NCBI RefSeq assembly: GCF_000427095.1
Contig: NC_021487.1
Span: 1,521,381-1,585,380 of the forward strand
Reading direction: 5' to 3'
From: Chthonomonas calidirosea T49
Lineage (GTDB): Bacteria > Armatimonadota > Chthonomonadetes > Chthonomonadales > Chthonomonadaceae
DNA length: 64,000 bases
Shown: piece after piece, positions 62,533 through 64,000 of the stretch
Layout of the letters: every line of letters starts with the position of its first letter
Numbering within the stretch: the first letter of the stretch is position 1
The notes under the pieces: model-generated
What the model saw: the letters and a program-made list of their open reading frames with translations, nothing else
Told to the model about the DNA's origin: nothing
Database searches by the model: none
Program-made: the position numbers and the translations under genes

Positions 62533-63525
62533 ATGCCAGGAGAGACCAGAGCGTTGCAAAACCCTTTGCTATCCGAGTTTGAGTTAAAAGTATTCGCTGG
62601 GCCAGGAAACCCAGAGCTTGCCTACGCCGTGATAGAGCAGTTAGGCGTGCCCGCCGGGAAAATGATCTATCGGCAGTTCCCCGATGGAGAGAGCTATGTA
62701 CGCTTTGAAGAGAGCGTGCGAGGAACCGATGCCTACATCATTCAACCTACCAGCCCGCCGGTAGATACCAATCTCATGGCGCTGCTTGCCGCCATAGATG
62801 CTCTACGCCGCGCTTCCGCCCGACGTATTACCCCTGTTATTCCCTACTATGGGTATGCCCGCCAAGAAAAAAGAGCTTTGCCTCGAGAGCCGATCATGGC
62901 GAAACTCGTCGCGGATATGTTGGTCGCGGCAGGCGCCCACCGCATTATGTGCCTCGACCTCCATGCCGACGCCATTCAAGGGTTTTTCAACATACCGTTA
63001 GACCACCTTACCGCGGTAAACCTTTTTATTGACTACTTCGCCTCAGAACTACAACCCCTTCTACCGGAAGTTGTCGTTGTATCACCAGATGAGGGGCGTG
63101 TAAAAAAAGTGCGGCAAGTGGCTCAGGCGCTTCAAGTAGAGCTTGCCGTCGGCTACAAACATCGGCCCGATACGCTCTCGCCAGAGGTCACCCACCTTGC
63201 CGGAAACGTAAACAACAAAATACCCATCATTGTAGAGGATATGATAACCACCGGAAGCAGCATCTTACAGGCCGTGGAGGCCCTCTTAAGTCATGGATGT
63301 CGCCGTCAAATCTATGTGGCGGCCACCCACGGAGTGTTGGTAGGCTCAGCGGTAGCGCGTATCTGCGATCGTCCTGAAATCGCCGCGCTTATCGTGACCG
63401 ATTCGGTGGCTTTGCCCGCAGAAAAGCACCATCCAAAACTCAAAGTGCTTTCCGTAGCAAATCTCTTTGCGGAGGCGATAAGAAGAGCCAATAGCAACGA
63501 ATCGATCACTTCGCTTTTCGATTAG
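62533..63525 (+). CDS. prs: Ribose-phosphate pyrophosphokinase (PRPP synthetase)
   Basis: About 323-330 residues; makes PRPP from ribose 5-phosphate and ATP for purines, pyrimidines, NAD, His and Trp. Seen are KVFAGPGNPELAYAV, the FPDGESYVRFEESVRG loop, IPYYGYARQEKRALPREPI, the metal-binding DLHADAIQGFFNIPLDHLTA, SPDEGRVKKVRQVAQAL, the catalytic YKHRPD (KHRP where many have KRRP) and the PRPP loop VEDMITTGSS. The ATG at 62533 lacks a ribosome site; a TTG at 62554 has AGGAGA 10 nt upstream and is an attractive alternative. Confidence 0.94.
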   Translation: MPGETRALQNPLLSEFELKVFAGPGNPELAYAVIEQLGVPAGKMIYRQFPDGESYVRFEESVRGTDAYIIQPTSPPVDTNLMALLAAIDALRRASARRITPVIPYYGYARQEKRALPREPIMAKLVADMLVAAGAHRIMCLDLHADAIQGFFNIPLDHLTAVNLFIDYFASELQPLLPEVVVVSPDEGRVKKVRQVAQALQVELAVGYKHRPDTLSPEVTHLAGNVNNKIPIIVEDMITTGSSILQAVEALLSHGCRRQIYVAATHGVLVGSAVARICDRPEIAALIVTDSVALPAEKHHPKLKVLSVANLFAEAIRRANSNESITSLFD

Positions 63526-63654
63526 CAGCCTTTGCCCTCCAGGCAGTGTAGGAGCCGCAGAGTGTCGTCCATCAGTTGAGGAGAACCAACGTATTTCCTC
63601 TTTAGGCAACGGTGGTAAAAAACAGGGGAGAAATAGCAACTTTGCTTATCTCTC

Positions 63655-63683
63655 TTGCCTTCTGCGGCACGGTGTGGTATAAT
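63655..63683 (+). promoter_or_regulatory. Promoter upstream of nusA
   Basis: TTGCCT at 63655-63660, a 17-bp spacer, then TATAAT at 63678-63683 preceded by TGG, an extended -10 element. Transcription would begin near 63690, directly before the attenuator-like hairpin. Between prs and this promoter (63526-63654) I see nothing firm. Confidence 0.78.
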
Positions 63684-63712
63684 TTGAAAACAAGAAGGCA
63701 GACGGCGCTCAT

Positions 63713-63742
63713 AAAGAGTGGGCTGAGGCCCACTCTTTTGTT
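63713..63742 (+). terminator. Attenuator-like hairpin in the nusA leader
   Basis: A perfect 11-bp stem with a GTGGGC/GCCCAC core (63713-63723 with 63728-63738) and a 4-nt loop, followed by TGTTTC. It lies about 25 nt after the expected start point and 57 nt before the nusA ATG. This position fits transcription attenuation rather than the end of a gene. Confidence 0.65.
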
Positions 63743-63798
63743 TCAAAAAGGTTGGTACTTCTTTGAGGTAAGCCCAAGTGGCTTCGGGAGATTGAGTG

Positions 63799-64000
63799 AT
63801 GAATGGGGAGTTTTTAGACGTTTTACAACAGATAGCTCGTGATAAAGAGATACCGCTACAAGAACTTATTGAGATGGTAGAGGTTGCTTTGGCTACAGCT
63901 TACCGTCGCAGCCATTTCTTGAGCGGCGAGGTGAAGGTGAAAATTCTTCAGGAAAAAGGCAATCGTGTGAGCTATCGGGTCTACATGGAGAAAACGGTGG
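63799..64000 (+). CDS. nusA: Transcription termination/antitermination factor NusA (N-terminal part)
   Basis: The frame is open from ATG 63799 to the end of the window (67 codons). MNGEFLDVLQQIARDKEIPL, then LIEMVEVALATAYRRSH and EVKVKILQEKGNRVSYRVYM match the NusA N-terminal domain, which binds RNA polymerase near the flap. GGGAG lies 8 nt upstream of the ATG. rimP, which usually precedes nusA, is absent from the 270 nt between prs and nusA. S1 and KH domains would lie outside the window. Confidence 0.88.
   Translation, partial: MNGEFLDVLQQIARDKEIPLQELIEMVEVALATAYRRSHFLSGEVKVKILQEKGNRVSYRVYMEKTV

Overview
The window reads as a piece of a free-living, saccharolytic, non-proteobacterial chromosome, most likely from the phylum Armatimonadota (Chthonomonas-like). 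This placement is inference. It rests on the DUF1559-type pilin-like genes with their [12 protein letters not shown] segment, the UnbU/UnbV pair, the many secreted carbohydrate-active proteins, a BTAD-type regulator and a hopanoid/squalene-type desaturase sitting among ordinary housekeeping genes. Gene density is high and both strands are used. I found no tRNA, rRNA, CRISPR array, transposase or prophage gene.

Layout. 1-1.7 kb: the 3' part of a fused E1 alpha/beta 2-oxoacid dehydrogenase. 1.8-2.9 kb: a DUF1559 pilin-like protein plus a 64-residue membrane protein (minus strand). 3.2-6.3 kb: promoter, then pspA, a J-like protein, a pterin dehydratase and a cysteine desulfurase. 6.4-7.9 kb: a perfect consensus promoter, a roughly 300-nt leader and the principal sigma factor. 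7.9-11.7 kb: DUF4380, cinA and three DUF421 membrane proteins. 11.8-19.3 kb: a type IV pilus assembly operon pilM-N-O-P, an extra STN-domain protein and the secretin pilQ, all decorated with low-complexity tails. 19.4-28.2 kb: a large secreted protein, two CbiX-type chelatases, fumarase, citrate synthase (apparently frameshifted near its start) and an HCDH/ECH fusion. 28.4-35.4 kb: a Gfo/Idh oxidoreductase, the UnbU/UnbV pair, an HpnE-like desaturase and an ankyrin protein. 35.5-43.1 kb: rplI-dnaB-purD-holB and an Mla-type lipid transporter. 43.3-50.2 kb: UPF0182, YbjQ, a frameshifted FG-GAP gene and a GH78 rhamnosidase. 50.3-55.7 kb: an orphan copy of the small membrane protein, a DUF4239 protein, a second pilin/small-protein cassette flanked by a 57-bp perfect repeat, a sarcosine-oxidase-like flavoprotein and a phosphodiesterase. 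55.8-64 kb: TauE/DUF1634, a clan GH-A hydrolase, FmdB, a BTAD-ATPase-TPR regulator, prs, and the start of nusA behind a promoter and an attenuator-like hairpin.

How the parts connect. The pil operon supplies a pilus or type II-like secretion machine, and the two DUF1559 proteins have the prepilin N-terminus that such a machine handles. Each is co-transcribed with a tiny single-pass membrane protein of one family, which occurs a third time on its own. The secreted hydrolases and FG-GAP proteins fit extracellular polysaccharide use, and citrate synthase, fumarase and the fused dehydrogenases fit respiratory carbon metabolism.

The strongest leads are: (1) the DUF1559/micro-membrane-protein cassette, one copy of which lies between two copies of a flavoprotein gene 3' end; (2) the shared Gly/Met/Pro-rich tails across the pilus complex and its extra STN protein; (3) two single-base disruptions in homopolymer-type contexts, in citrate synthase and in an FG-GAP gene; (4) an attenuator-like leader in front of nusA. 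I recognised promoters by eye; all seven clear ones have a 17-bp spacer. Function calls rest on recognised motifs, since no database search was possible.
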